Origin: Ophioderma brevispina
Lineage: Eukaryota; Echinodermata; Ophiuroidea; Amphilepidida; Ophiodermatidae
DNA length: 64,000 nt
Direction: 5' to 3'
Assembly: GCA_023653785.1 (NCBI GenBank)
Contig: JAMKCH010057007.1
Span: 28,818-92,817 of the forward strand
Shown here piece by piece: positions 1 through 10,824 of the stretch; within the stretch, counting starts at the first letter, position 1, and every line of letters starts with the position of its first letter. Under the pieces are notes generated by a model. That model was not told the origin of the DNA. It made no database searches and worked only from the letters and a program-made list of their open reading frames with translations. Made by a program: the position numbers and the translations under genes.

Positions 1-169
1 AATGATCATGATGCTAATTTAATTGAATACAAAAAATAGTTTAAAAGTATTGTTCAATGATATATGAGGTATCTTATCCTCTTATTTGTTTTGTTTCAAA
101 AAATACATAATTTAGAAATTAAATATCAAAGATGTCAAATCGCCCAGCGGATCACGATTTAACGCTGAG

Positions 170-715
170 ACCAAAAAGGTCACGAATTTTTGCAAAAAAT
201 AAAAAAAATAAACATGTTGGTAATCAGTAGAAAAGTCTTTTAATGAATTAAAAATACGTAGTATAAATCAATCTTTACGTTGCAGTAGGCCTTCTTATTG
301 TTCTCTTGTATCACAAAGAATAAATAGTTTTACATAGAAAGCAAAAAGGTCCACTGAAGGACCATGGGTGGATTAAGCCACGGAACATGGATGACACGGG
401 ACCCTAGAAAACTGTACCCTCAATTTACGTATTTACTCATTGTCAAACCACCGGAATCCAATACGCATTACTACTGTTTACAACATGTTTAGCTAGTTTA
501 ACGTTTATTTGCAAAATCTCAATGAAATCTAAATCGTCTATCAGCAGTTGCATACAAAAACCCTGAGCCTCGAGAGACACGATGGGAAAAGGGGATTTAC
601 TGATATAGGGTACACATTATACATGGGCGACCTCGGGGTCAACAGTCAGCCTCCTATAGAAAACAACATGGCGAGTTCGATCTTTATGAGTATAGAGCCG
701 TTCTGTCTGTACGTT
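170..715 (+). repeat. Dispersed repeat, copy 1 of 2
   Basis: This segment aligns by eye along most of its length with 29675-30205 in the same orientation. Shared landmarks are a CAATTTACGTATTTACTC-like block, CCGGAATNCAATACGCAT, the CTACTGTTTACAACA block and GACACGATGGGAA. No open frame runs through it and no terminal repeats are obvious, so the class is unknown. The copies carry many substitutions and indels, which suggests an old element. Confidence 0.7.
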
Positions 716-1164
716 CATAGATTATAGATTACTTCAAGTATAAATTCTAGTGTCAATGTGAAACACTTAGGAATGTACCTATGATCATACTCAAGTGATG
801 CCAGGTAATCCTGATGAAATATAAAAGTGTCTCAAATTATAATTGAGTGACTAATATATTGTGAAAAAAATTAATCCCATGGTATTTTGAAACTTTGCAC
901 CATATAGTCAGTTTATTTCGATTTTGCGCATTTAATTAAAACAAATTGAAATGAGTTGTACATTGTTTAGGATCAAAGGTACAGGTTAATGTCATTGACA
1001 CATTGATTCGATTTTTGGTAGACTGTGACTTTAAATTGGTTGTAAGTATTTTTTTAAGATGTTCACGTTTTTGGCTGCATATTGATTGACGCATGTTACA
1101 ATTTTTTAAAAGCATCAAAAGACATTTGTGTGGTCAACAACATAAAGCGAAGACTCTGTCTATT

Positions 1165-1400
1165 TTTTATACGAGGTATTTTAAAATTTGGATTTGGCTT
1201 CCATTTTGAATTTGAAGTATAAAACTCAAGTTAAAAGTGCCTCCATTGGTCATCGGATACATATAGATCTAGTAACTTCAATTGATAATATAGGTTGAAT
1301 AGATAATTATCATTCTGCGACGCCATCTTGGTTCTCAAACTGCCCAAGGATGGCCAGTGGCACCCAACAGATTCCATTTTCACACTACCCAAATCTATTC
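1165..1400 (+). repeat. Dispersed repeat, plus copy of an inverted pair
   Basis: The reverse complement of 10825-11050 matches this stretch. Shared blocks include GATAATTATC beside a GAATAGATAATTATC block, GACGCCATCTTGG, GCCANNTGGCACC and TTGAATTTGAAGTATA. The copies are inverted relative to each other and about 9.5 kb apart. No terminal repeats or coding potential were recognised. Confidence 0.6.
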
Positions 1401-1648
1401 ATATCAGCGGACAAAAAATTGTTTGTATATACTCAACGGTACGGTTTCACATGAACGTTCTCCTGACAATATATATGAAATGGGGAAAATAGGTTTACAG
1501 TTAAACAAGAATGCCCACCCATCCGATCTTATATAACAGGTTAAATATTATCCCATATGGCGATTATTAAGTATTCTGACATCGGTATCGAAACCGTAAA
1601 TTTATGTTTTAGATAGAGACACGAGGACATGGTCCATAAATAAAAAAA

Positions 1649-1800
1649 TGTGTGTGTGTTTGTGGGGGGGGGTGGGGGGGTGTGTGTGTATGGTGTATAT
1701 GTGTGTGCTTGTGGTGTGTGTGTTGTGGTTTAAGTGTGTGGGTGTGTAAGTGAGGGTGGTCGTGGATGTGTTGTGTCAGTGTCCGTGGGTTTATGGAATT
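1649..1800 (+). repeat. TG/GGGG-rich microsatellite
   Basis: An impure run of TGTG and G-tract repeats, including TGTGTGTGTTTGTGGGGGG. It is simple-sequence DNA within the flank of the ABCG exon, with no coding frame. A similar TG-rich run occurs at 31870-31975. Confidence 0.85.
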
Positions 1801-1992
1801 TGTGTTTTTGTAAGTAAGTGGTATTTTATTCGGAATAAAAAGATTGATATTGATATGAATTTGAAACCTTTTTCTTAGTGTTTTTTTCTAATTACTGTCC
1901 CTTTGTTTCTTTCCATTGTCAGCATCGTTACCATTTTTACAGTTTTTGTCTTTTCTTACTTGTTTACATTTTCTCTTTTGATCTTCATGGAG

Positions 1993-2158
1993 CTGTTAAA
2001 TGACCCTGGTGTACTTCTTTTGGACGGAACCTACCACGGGATGGATGCTACCTTGCCGACCTCACTGGTTCGAATCCTACAGGATCTTGCACCTCAGGGT
2101 ACACAATCTTGTGCACTATACATCAACCGTCCTCGGAAGCCTTCCTTCGTTTTGATAG
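1993..2158 (+). CDS. ABCG-family transporter exon: Walker B / D-loop / H-switch, degenerate
   Basis: This exon encodes the second half of an ABC ATPase domain of the ABCG (white/BCRP) type. In ABCG half-transporters this domain hydrolyses ATP to drive lipid or drug export across a membrane. The translation begins LLNDPGVLLLDGTYHGMD, which aligns with the family block TDPSxLFLDEPTSGLD, and later reads YINRPR where the family has IHQPR. The acceptor AG at 1991-1992 follows a long T/C tract; the donor GT at 2159 is weak (GTTTGT). The exon ends one base into a codon, which fits the next exon exactly. The Walker B glutamate is Gly and the switch histidine is Asn, so ATP hydrolysis would not be expected. 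Family assignment is firm; the exact left boundary is inferred. Confidence 0.8.
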
Positions 2159-3318
2159 GTTTGTCTATTTCTTTGTTACTCTCGTTCACACTGTGCTCCA
2201 AAATTCAACCCATTAAAACCATCAAATATTGACATGTGGGACTTTTTTTGATCACCCTATATAAGAAAATAATTAAAGTTAGGGTAAAGAATCCATACAG
2301 AAGAAAGCACCTCGACCGTGCAAAATACTTAATTTCGCGCAGAGAACATCAATATTTAACCAATCTTTCGGATGATAACCAAAAGCTCGTGGGGTAAATA
2401 TGGGGACGAGGCTACGGATCACGAAGAGGGACGTAGCCAGCGTGGAGGTAGTGTCGGAAAGGAAAGAAAAGACGAAGATTTGTGTATTTGTTACGTTAAA
2501 GGCGGACTCTGATTTCAAAATATGAATCGGATTTTTCGTTTTGAGTAAGCATCAATGTATACTATAAATGTACCATCGGATACTCTGCATAACAGAATTT
2601 GCGGTTCCGGAATTTTACTACAAAGTTGTGACTTTCTATATGAAGGACATCGATTTCAGCTTAGTTATTTCACAGAGTGATTAATTAGTATGTGTGCAAG
2701 CATTATGTATAATGCAAAAAAAAATGCGGGCGCCATCCTCAGGAAATCTCTGCGTAATGGTAAGATGTCATGTTTTGGGATTTCTCTAACTGTGAAATTT
2801 ATGAACACTTTGTCATTGTGTTTTAGAGTCATATTGCATCATTCTTTATCTAAAATATATACTTTAGTTTGAGCAAGTTATATGACACAACCCATTGTAA
2901 TAATCAACCCCACATTAAAAAGCATGACATGACAAAGCATTGTGCGACCATGCATGCATTTCCTAAATCAAATACCGTGCGCATAGAGGGTATAGAGTGT
3001 AGTTTATACACCGTGATTTGTGAGTTTTCTCAAAAATTTATCAAGACGTTTGTGAAGGTCCAAACATGTATTACTCTGAGTGACTATTTTTAATCAAAAT
3101 ATGCCAACAATAAGATGAATGTAATATGTGATTTCTTGAAAAAAATCTTATCACTACTTTTCATAATTGGTTATAGTTCTTATTTTGCTGATATCTCGGT
3201 TTATTATCATCGAGGGAGGTATGACGGTATCCTGTGCCAGAAACAACAATAATTGAGAACCTGACTTAGAAATTAAACTCGGCATATTTTTTTAAAATAT
3301 CTAGTCTGATTTTGTTAG
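2159..3318 (+). other. Intron of the ABCG gene
   Basis: The interval lies between two phase-compatible ABCG exons (phase 1). Short open frames occur (for example 2690-2872 and 2869-3093) but have no recognisable product, and no repeats were identified. It ends in the acceptor TTTTGTTAG at 3310-3318. Confidence 0.7.
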
Positions 3319-3479
3319 TTGACGGAAGGAACGCCTACGTTGGCTCGAGAGAAAAGGCGGTGAGTTACTTCAGCAAGTTAAGTTTTGCATGTCCCCACAA
3401 CTACCTACCAGCCGATTACCTCATTGACCTTCTGACTTGCAAACCAGGATTAGAAGAACAGACAACCGCAACCATCGAG
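3319..3479 (+). CDS. ABCG-family transporter exon: end of nucleotide-binding domain
   Basis: The exon encodes the C-terminal edge of the ABCG ATPase domain and the start of the linker to the membrane domain. Translated in the frame set by the upstream exon it reads VDGRNAYVGSREKAVSYF, then FACPHNYLPADYLIDLL. This matches the ABCG hallmark G..xY.G....ave.F...G..CP...NPADf.ldl; the usual Asn of NPAD is Leu here. The acceptor is TTTTGTTAG|TT and the donor GAG|GTAAGG is strong. The exon enters in phase 1 and ends in phase 0. Together with the exon at 1993 it gives continuous homology, which supports a spliced gene rather than a retrocopy. The PAD motif and exon phases make this the most secure exon in the window. 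Confidence 0.87.
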
Positions 3480-4426
3480 GTAAGGATGCGATTCGTAGCA
3501 TGGGTCCAATGCAACATATCAGTTACTTTTAATCCTTTGAACACGGCAAGCGACTCCAGTCGCTGAACGACCAAAATTTGTCAAATTTTGTTTTAAGAAG
3601 GTCAAAATTATTAATTGATTTTCCAGTGTATTTTCAGAATCAGCATTAAAAATGCATCTAATTAGTCCAAACAAGCCTAGTCTTTGCTGATATTCGTTTT
3701 AGATGGCTTTCCAAATGACCTACAAGCATTTGTGACGCCATCTCTAAAGCCACTGACTTATGTGCTAGAATGTATACAGAATTGGCCCGTGTCGATAGGG
3801 TTAAGTTGACAGAGATAAGTTGAGATATTAAAATCTCAACTTAATCTCTGTCACATGTAATGTAATTATTCGTATTTGAAGTGAAGACGACCCATTTTAT
3901 CGGGCTAAAAAGGCTCTGTTTGTTTACTTCAAACCATGACGATTTCTTGTATTGTGTTTTATTTATTCCAATTACCTAAATACCTATTAAAAACATCAAA
4001 TATTGGTTTGAAAATTTTGAAGGCGCACTCTTTCGAAACGTAATGTACAGCAATGTACTTTTAACCCAAATTTTGGATCATTAACGCGTCGGTGTATTCT
4101 ATTACACACTTTCGTCAAACTGGTGGGGTTTTGCTTTTTTTACAGTCTGGGACTTGAACTATTAGTACTTTCCATAGGTTTTGACTTATCCACTTGAACT
4201 ACTATATTATATAAAAATAAATTATTTTCAGAAAAGATACTGACTATTTTTTGCAACGGCATAGATAACATTTACTCTTTCCCGTTTTACTGCCCTAGGC
4301 GGCACAGTTTATCTATGATTCCATACATATACCGATTGTCTCAGTGTAAGAGAAGTCCATATACTTATCAAAACTTTTTTCTAGACAAATATGCAAGGAA
4401 TATTAATCATTTCATTGTTCTTGTAG
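3480..4426 (+). other. Intron of the ABCG gene with a small hairpin
   Basis: This intron lies between two phase-0 exon junctions. Apart from the inverted repeat at 3808-3855 I see only AT-rich unique sequence. It ends with the acceptor TTCTTGTAG at 4418-4426. Confidence 0.7.
3808..3855. repeat. Imperfect inverted repeat (hairpin)
   Basis: A left arm reading TGACAGAGATAAGTTGAGAT faces a right arm reading ATCTCAACTTAATCTCTGTC around a short TTAAA-type centre. Arms are about 20 bases with one mismatch. It may be a remnant of a small foldback element in the intron. Confidence 0.75.
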
Positions 4427-4523
4427 TATTTATGTGAACAATATGATGAATCAAAGGGAGAAAACGTTGCCAGAAAACTCGACCGAGAATACACCCCCGT
4501 GGAAGGTCAGCGGAACAAACGAG
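4427..4523 (+). CDS. ABCG-family transporter exon: cytoplasmic linker
   Basis: Read in phase 0 from the preceding exon, this 97-base exon begins YLCEQYDESKGENVARKLDR and continues open to the donor. It is hydrophilic and charged, as expected of the variable linker between the ATPase and membrane domains of ABCG half-transporters. The acceptor TTGTAG|TAT and donor G|GTAAAG are good. The linker is poorly conserved in the family, so support comes from position, splice sites and phase rather than motif. It ends in phase 1. An open frame running on into the intron to 4658 is not coding, since the donor interrupts it. Confidence 0.7.
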
Positions 4524-4741
4524 GTAAAGTTCAACTTTAAGCACAAGTTAGTCACATGGCTTAAGCTTGATTATTCTAACATGTATATCCAAACGAACAA
4601 TTACCCAAATTACAATGTAATTTTTCCAAATACTCCCAACAATGCCTATTTAATTTGAGCAAAGTGCTTTTTCTTATCCCTTTAGACCGATAGGTTCATT
4701 TAAATGATGTATCAAAACGAAGAAGACATTGGTTCTTATCC

Positions 4742-5267
4742 TTAAAGAGACACTGGCAATTTGAAAACATAGTGCGCCTCAAGAATTTTCAAAATTCGGG
4801 ATATTTTGCATGGTTGTTAAGCTTTATATACAAAAGCCCTCACCCGAATGAGTAAGACCAAATCAGCTTCCTTAGGGTAAAACAGAGATTTTATTATTTA
4901 GCGTCGCCGACGACGTTTAAATCAGGAGACGACGAAAATGGCGTTTGACGCAACACGCACGCCGTATGCATGTTTCCCACGCTAGAACACTGTTGACCTT
5001 TCACCTTTGTGGTTTTAATATCTAGTGAGTACGATGGTCAAAAATATTCATGTAAATAAACATTTGTTGATTAAAGTTATTGGAAAAGTTAAAAAGTGGT
5101 CTAAATATTACCTGGATTGTCTTTAACCTCTTATTTTTGTCCCTATCTGTTTTGGGGTATGTTGTTTAGTGTAAAAATATATCTAGGTTCTTCTAAGGCC
5201 TAGACTATCATTTGAGAGCAAATTGAAGAAATTTCATATTTTGTGAAAAGGTGCAGTGACGCTTTAA
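4742..5267 (+). mobile_element. TTAA-ended MITE, family 1, copy A
   Basis: The copy starts TTAAAGAGACACTGGCA and ends in a degraded GTGCAGTGACGCTTTAA, giving terminal inverted repeats of about 20 bases. The interior carries family landmarks: TAGTGCGCC near the left end, an AACACGCACGCCGTATGCA block in the middle, and GGCCTAGACTATCATTTGAG near the right end. Related copies are at 14562-15105 and 17628-18152 (opposite strand) and 22640-23196. It has no coding capacity, so it is non-autonomous. The TTAA ends resemble piggyBac or Kolobok target sites, but the superfamily is not established. It lies in an ABCG intron. Confidence 0.8.
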
Positions 5268-5467
5268 AAGCCCACTATTATTTACGGGACCAGAATACGA
5301 TAAAATCCATCAAAAACAGGTTTCGGCATGCTTTGGAACAAGCATACATTATGATCATAAACCGTGTATTAAAACTAGTAAAAAAAGAATACGATCTTAA
5401 TAAAGCCAAATCTGCAATTTATGCTGATGTTGAGCGTCTTTGTTCATATGGACTTTGCAATCATTAG
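5268..5467 (+). other. Short open frame of unknown nature next to a MITE
   Basis: Immediately after the MITE an open frame encodes about 66 residues rich in Lys, Leu and Ala, including NKAKSAIYADVERLCSYGLC before a stop at 5465. It could form a helix. I recognise no family and see no splice acceptor at its left edge, where the frame runs on from MITE sequence. It may be an exon relic, part of another repeat, or chance. Confidence 0.2.
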
Positions 5468-5575
5468 CAGTTGACATTGTTATAATCAATTTTATTACAC
5501 CTCATGAATGTTCACGAGTATAATCAAGCTATTTCATTGGTCGATTCCTATTAACAAGTGCTATTCCCCTCACTG

Positions 5576-5734
5576 TAAAAATATGGAGTAAAAAAGGGGA
5601 TTGCTCTCTAAAAAAGAGTAAACTTTTACTCGAAATGGAGTAAATTTCACTCAAAATGGAGTGAAATTTACTCCATTTCGAGTAAAAGTTTACTCTTTTT
5701 TGAGAGCAATCCCCTTTTTTACTCCATATTTTTA
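5576..5734. repeat. 159-bp near-perfect palindrome (foldback element)
   Basis: Two arms of about 77 bases face each other around a centre reading CTCAAAATGGAG. The outer part of each arm is TAAAAATATGGAGTAAA and the inner part TTTACTC/GAGTAAA multiples; only about one base (an extra T in the left arm) breaks the pairing. The left flank reads CACTG before the arm, a common MITE terminus. The high arm identity suggests recent formation or ongoing arm correction. There is no coding capacity. Confidence 0.9.
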
Positions 5735-7711
5735 GGAAGATAATTCGGATTTTCCCTACAACCTCGTCCCCAGAGTCACAGTGAGCTATTATGAAACAAA
5801 TAATACATGCATTATATCGGGGAAATAGGTTCGGGTTCGGGGTGATAGGCCCATAGACAGTACAACGGAAAAAGTGTGCCCTACTTTCCCTCTAACCATG
5901 TAGTATTTGTATAACATTATCCATCATGTTATTTACGATGTTCGGTGAAAGACGTGGCCTACATTGATTGAAATTACTTCATTTTTATGCAATTGATTAT
6001 AATGAAGCAAATAGTATGCACAAAATTGACGGACAAACACTGATAGTGGCTTTAAAGACCACTTCTGATCATCAACCTCCGCCGCACTACTCATCCATCT
6101 TGTATACAGTAATACCAGCAAATATTGTACATTTTCCTTCAAAATGACACAAGCAAACGCATGATTCGTTTGCGATTACTGGTAGTTATTTGCCAAAAAT
6201 GTTAACTGAGCCATTTAAGACAATTACTACAGGCCCGCATTAAAATGGTATATTGGTTTCAAATGGCCCCTTTCTTTGTTACCTGAAAGCTTTTCAATTT
6301 ACCGCGTTACTATATCCATTATCTATTTTGAAATGGTCAATGACCAATCATCGCCATCGTTCGAATCTTGAAAAAAAAATTACTATTCAAATCCTACGCT
6401 CAATCTAGAAACATCGAACAGGTTATTAGGTTATCTATAATGAACCTGTTTGATTACTTAAACATTCATTAATTAAATATTACATAAACAACAGATAATT
6501 AGCATACAGTGGTTAAATGAGTAGTGCGCTCAACAAGATATACGTTGGTTGCAGGGCATCATTACATGTATATATATATTGCACCATCAAAAGTGTGCTG
6601 AGAAATTTTTCGAGAAATCATTCTTAAAATAGACTAATTTAATAGTTTTCATAACGTGGGAGTGTGTTTTTATATTGCTCCTACTCTTAGATTTGTCAAA
6701 ATTAGTGGTGCGTAGCTAGTTTTTAAATTTTGGGTCATTTTCCAAAATGACTCAAAGATAGCAACAGAAACTGCTAAGTTAAAATGTTAACCCTGAAGTG
6801 ATCCCTTCCTTCATCTATTCATCTATATATTAACATACTTTCAGATGAGTTTCAAAGAGATTTGGACATAATGAAAATTGGGTAGAGTCGCACATGTGAC
6901 CGTAACATATTTGAGGCCGAAGGTCCTCTAGGGGCCATTTGGGGTCATTGTAACCCGAATGTTAACCCTAGACATAATTGGTGTCTGTATCAATATATCG
7001 TCGGTCGTGTCATAGTGACGTATTTGCAAAATACGCATTTCGAGAAAAACGACTTTGACATTTTTGCGATCTTAATTTACTCTAGACTGTTATGAACACA
7101 TATATTTCAACTATAAAACCTAGTATAAAATTGCCAAACTAATTAAATTTCAAGTATATTTAACTAATCAACGTCAAATTTCTTTCGATATGCGAATAAA
7201 TGATGTTAAATAAAATACGTCACTATGTGAAAACGACCAAATATGAATTTCAACGTGAACTGAAAAATACGTCGCACAAATACGTCACATGTGAAACGGG
7301 AAATGCTATGGGCCTGCGCAGAATAGATTTTCGACAAATTCGTCGTTATGTGATGCGGACAATTTCAAAATGTGCAAATACGTCATAATTAGTTAATTAA
7401 TATTTTACTGATTAAGCCACTTTGTGGTTTGAAATTTGATGAATTTGTAGAGTAGTACAAAACAAACGTATACGCCAAATTACACAAAAGTCCAAAATGT
7501 CGAATACGTCACTATATGACGCGGCCGACGATATCTTGATGGATTTCCGAGTTCTTTTTGTCCGTCAATCACTTAAAACAACACAAAATATAGGTAATAT
7601 AAGTATATCAAATTACAAGATTTCTGGTGGAACATTGAGAAGAATTTAGGATGTATTGCAATTCTAAACCATTCACGTTAAACCATTTATTTGTTTGTTT
7701 GGATTCTTTAG
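5735..7711 (+). other. ABCG intron, including a CGTCAC/GTGACG motif field
   Basis: From 5735 to about 6880 I see only unique AT-rich DNA. From about 6885 to 7540 a short motif close to ACGTCACTATGTGA recurs: near 6893 (CACATGTGACCG), 7007 (GTCATAGTGACG), 7215, 7280, 7340, 7380 and 7504 (CGTCACTATATGACG). Spacing is irregular, so it is not a simple tandem array. The interval ends in the acceptor GGATTCTTTAG. Confidence 0.55.
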
Positions 7712-7743
7712 GAATTTGCATCAAGCCTAGAGAAAAAGCAAGC
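7712..7743 (+). CDS. Probable 32-bp ABCG micro-exon (linker)
   Basis: A clear acceptor (TTTGTTTGGATTCTTTAG) and a consensus donor (AGC|GTAAGTAT) bracket 32 bases. One frame gives EFASSLEKKQA, the kind of charged stretch found just before the first membrane helix of ABCG proteins, but it needs phase-0 entry. The preceding exon I identified ends in phase 1, which would give GICIKPREKAS. Either an intervening exon is missed, there is an indel in the sequence, or the second frame is right. Splice signals are strong; the reading frame is unresolved. It is not recognisable by motif. Confidence 0.45.
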
Positions 7744-9148
7744 GTAAGTATTTATCATTTAATTAATTCTTGCAAGGAAAATGTATTTCTCATTTAGATG
7801 TCAAAATACTTTTGAATAAAATGGTACCTTTGCTATTAAGGTAGATGTACTTTCTTTGGTGAGATATTTCCCCGCGAATAATAGCATCCATTAGGAAATT
7901 TGTACCACATTTAAGACGGAATCAAGCAAAAGAAATTGAAACATTCTGAAATAAATTCATAGTTTAATTACTTGCACGTATTTGAACAAATTTAGATGTC
8001 CAAAATACACATAATTTTCGATTTTATAAGTAATAAACTAAGTTGCAATGCAGGTATTTCCCCATGATTGCTATGTGGAGCTGAAGTGTCAATCCACCTT
8101 GCACCTGTCAGATCAATATCTCTAGACATGTCTATAAAGAAAAAAACAGCAGAGAAAATGTATTGCATTTAATATTTCATCCTTGTCTACCTGAAAACCT
8201 AAGTATTTGGAATTTCAAATCATGTGAATTACGTATATGTAAATATACCGTTTTGTTGCTTTCCGCTAGGAAATAGCTATAGATTTAATCTATTGCTCCT
8301 TTAGCAATGACTTGTTTGGTAAGACCACTGCGATAGTAATATACGAAGGTTATCGGTTCGAATCTTGTTCAGCTTCAGGGAAAGATTATTTAAAAAAAAT
8401 CATCCTGGAGAAGTACCAGGTGTGCAATTATGCATTTTGTTGTTTGGGCTAATCACACAATGTGTAGTTTCACGTTTTTTCATATTGCATAACAATGCCT
8501 TCAGTTGCAATTTTCTGATCTCAAGACTAGTATACATATACAATAGGCATCATACAAACACAATTTAAATGATAGCGCTCCCTAAAAGATTACTATGATG
8601 CCCTATCTGGGCATACAAGTGCCTTTTGAGGTAATTTATTTTCCAAGACATACCAAGACATACTGCCTGTATAAAAGAGTAGCATACAAATACAATTTGG
8701 GAGTCTTCACGCAAAATCAAATGCTTTTTACAATCCTAGAAAGTTTAAGAGATTAAAAAGTCATGGAATGTTTTATAAATGTGTGCAACTTAAAACCATC
8801 CTAAATATGTTAGTAGACTACAGCGCGATCTGTAAAACATGAAAACATTTTACTAAAGAAATGCATGTAAAACGGTCAAATGTGGCCATTATTTCTACAC
8901 CATGTACACTGTTAGAAATCTTCGAAAATCTACGTGCACTGTTAGAAAATGCTTTACAATTATGTTAGATTTTCTTTGCGGTCAAATAAACATATTTGTC
9001 GATTGTTTTAACCCGAAAAGGGCAAACCTACACTAGGCAAACCTACAAAGAACACCTTTCAGACAAACAAGTTTATTAGCTTTTATTATCAATAGTATGA
9101 TTTAAATTACAGTAGTTAACTGGCGGTTCGAGGATACACCCAAGAAAG
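7744..9148 (+). other. Presumed ABCG intron, little recognisable content
   Basis: AT-rich sequence without recognisable exons. Around 8335-8372 a GGTTCGAATC box with upstream sequence faintly resembles a tRNA-derived SINE head, but no A box or fold could be built. Nothing else stands out. Confidence 0.4.
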
Positions 9149-9318
9149 CGGTGTAGAAGTTTTTATAGTCCGCCGGACTCATAGGCCACGAACAATGGTA
9201 AAGAATAGGGCACTCGATTCAGTTGACTCTTTACGCAACATTAGTTTCATGCTTTATTCCGTTGTCTATATGGAGCCCGGACTGTGTCTCCAGGCGGACT
9301 ATATCTCTTTTTATTGTC
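9149..9318 (+). repeat. Solo copy of the ACCGGT-joined ~172-bp repeat unit
   Basis: This copy matches the forward unit of the array at 50424-51107. It shares CGGTGTAGAAGT at the left, CACTCGATTCAGTTGACTCT and TTTATTCCGTTGTCTAT in the middle, and GGAGCCCGGACTGTG followed by CGGACTATATCT at the right. The ends are degraded (AGCGGTGT instead of ACCGGTGT). It shows the unit exists outside the array, so the array is built from a dispersed element. Confidence 0.75.
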
Positions 9319-9886
9319 CTTTGCTACAAAGCATTATGCATTTGTTCCCTCTACATTTTATGGTGAAAATATCATTATTTTACCGTCAGCCATGCAAATT
9401 TGAATAATTTCTAACATTGTAAAACTGTGCTTTCTCTATCAAATAAAGTGCTATATTTTTTTCCGAATCGGTAGTATAATATAACTGAGTTACCTGTAAA
9501 TGGTTACTACTTGAAGTTTATGTATTAGGTTAGATTTAACATCTTATGACATCCAGTATGCCCCAAAATGCTATTAATTGTTACAGTTAGATTTGTCTAC
9601 AGAAAATCTAAAGTTAACTTTGGCATATTCCTCCTGCACGGAATATACTGTATCATGGTATAGGACTAATTTGTCAAGCTGCTCCTTGCATAAAATGTTA
9701 ATATCCTTGTATAAAGTAATACATACCAGTGGCAGTGCCATCTATCAAAATATCCCACAAGTATGATATCAACTCTTACATATAATTAATTCTACAAATA
9801 CCCTACCAAGTCAGGCCCGTAGCCAGCCATCTACGATAGGGGGTTCGATTTGTTAGTGACCAAAATGGTCGCGGAGCGCCCATGTC

Positions 9887-10622
9887 GCCGCGCAAGCGTC
9901 GCAGGGGGCGTCTGAGGGTGATGTGCCCCCTCATAAAATCTGGGAAATTTTGTAAAATGAAAAGCCAAATGGAGGCATTTGGTGCACCATTTTCAAATTA
10001 ACCCTAACTAGTTTTGACTATTTTTTGTTTCTTGCCGCGCAAGTATCGTAGGGGGATTATGAGGGTGATGTGCCCCCTCAGAAAATCTGGGAAATTTTGT
10101 AAAATGAAAAGCCAAATGGAGGCATTTGGTACACCCTTTTAAAATTAACCCTAAATAGTTGTGACTAGTTTTTGTTTCTAGCCGCGCAAGCATCGCAGGG
10201 GGGAGTCTGAGGGTGATGTACCCCCTCAGAAAATCTGGGAAATTTTGTAAAATGAAAAGCCAAATGGAGGCATTTGGTGCACCATTTTCAAATTAACCCT
10301 AACTAGTTTTGACTAGTTTTTGTTTCTTGCCGCGCAAGTATCGTAGGGGGATTATGAGGGGAATGTGCTCCCTCAGAAAATCTGGGAAATTTTGTAAAAT
10401 GAAAAGCCAAATGGAGGCATTTGGTGCACCATTTTCAAATTAACCCTAACTAGTTGTGACTAGTTTTTGTTTCTAGCCGCGCAAGCATCGCAGGAGGGAG
10501 TCTGAGGGTTATGTACCCCCTCAGAAAATATGGGAAATTGTGTAAAATGAAAAGCCAAATGGAGGCATTTGGTGCACCATTTTCAAATTAACCCCAACTA
10601 GTTTTGACTAGTTTTCGTTTCG
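9887..10622 (+). repeat. Five tandem units of 147 bp
   Basis: Units begin with GCCGCGCAAG at 9887, 10034, 10181, 10329 and 10476, giving periods of 147, 147, 148 and 147 bases. Each holds CCCCCTCAGAAAATCTGGG, a TGAAAAGCCAAATGGAGGCA block and TTAACCCTAACTAGTTTTGA. Units 2 and 4 resemble each other more than their neighbours (CAAGTATCGTAGGGGGATTATGAGGG), as do units 3 and 5, which points to a 294-bp higher-order unit. The array is inside the TIR element, near its left end. Confidence 0.92.
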
Positions 10623-10824
10623 TTTCGTGTCTCATTTCTCATGAGGTGAGCGCTAAAATCTTGAACTATGACCCAGGTAGGAACTCACAGACCCGAGACC
10701 TCACAAAACATTACAAAAAAATTTCATGGTCGGGGTGATAAACTATAATAGTCAGGTAGAACCTTCATGTGACCGTAAAGTTGAGAATGGACACAATTTT
10801 TTTGCTGAAAATGATAGATTAGGG

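Larger units (their letters stand above)
1..1992. other. Intronic or upstream flank of the ABCG gene, no exon seen
   Basis: No exon for the Walker A or ABC-signature part of the transporter is visible here; those exons probably lie to the left of the window. The stretch holds a dispersed repeat (about 170-715), the plus copy of an inverted repeat pair (1165-1400) and a TG-rich microsatellite (about 1649-1800). The last 90 bases before the exon are T/C-rich, as expected of a polypyrimidine tract. Confidence 0.5.

Noticed and set aside
2055..2077. A GGTTCGAATCC B-box, as in a tRNA gene
   Set aside because: It lies inside the ABCG exon, encodes LVRIL in frame, and has no A box or cloverleaf around it.
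9887..10622. 147-bp repeated units as a CRISPR array
   Set aside because: Units are contiguous and the whole 147 bases repeat, with no unique spacers; context is eukaryotic.
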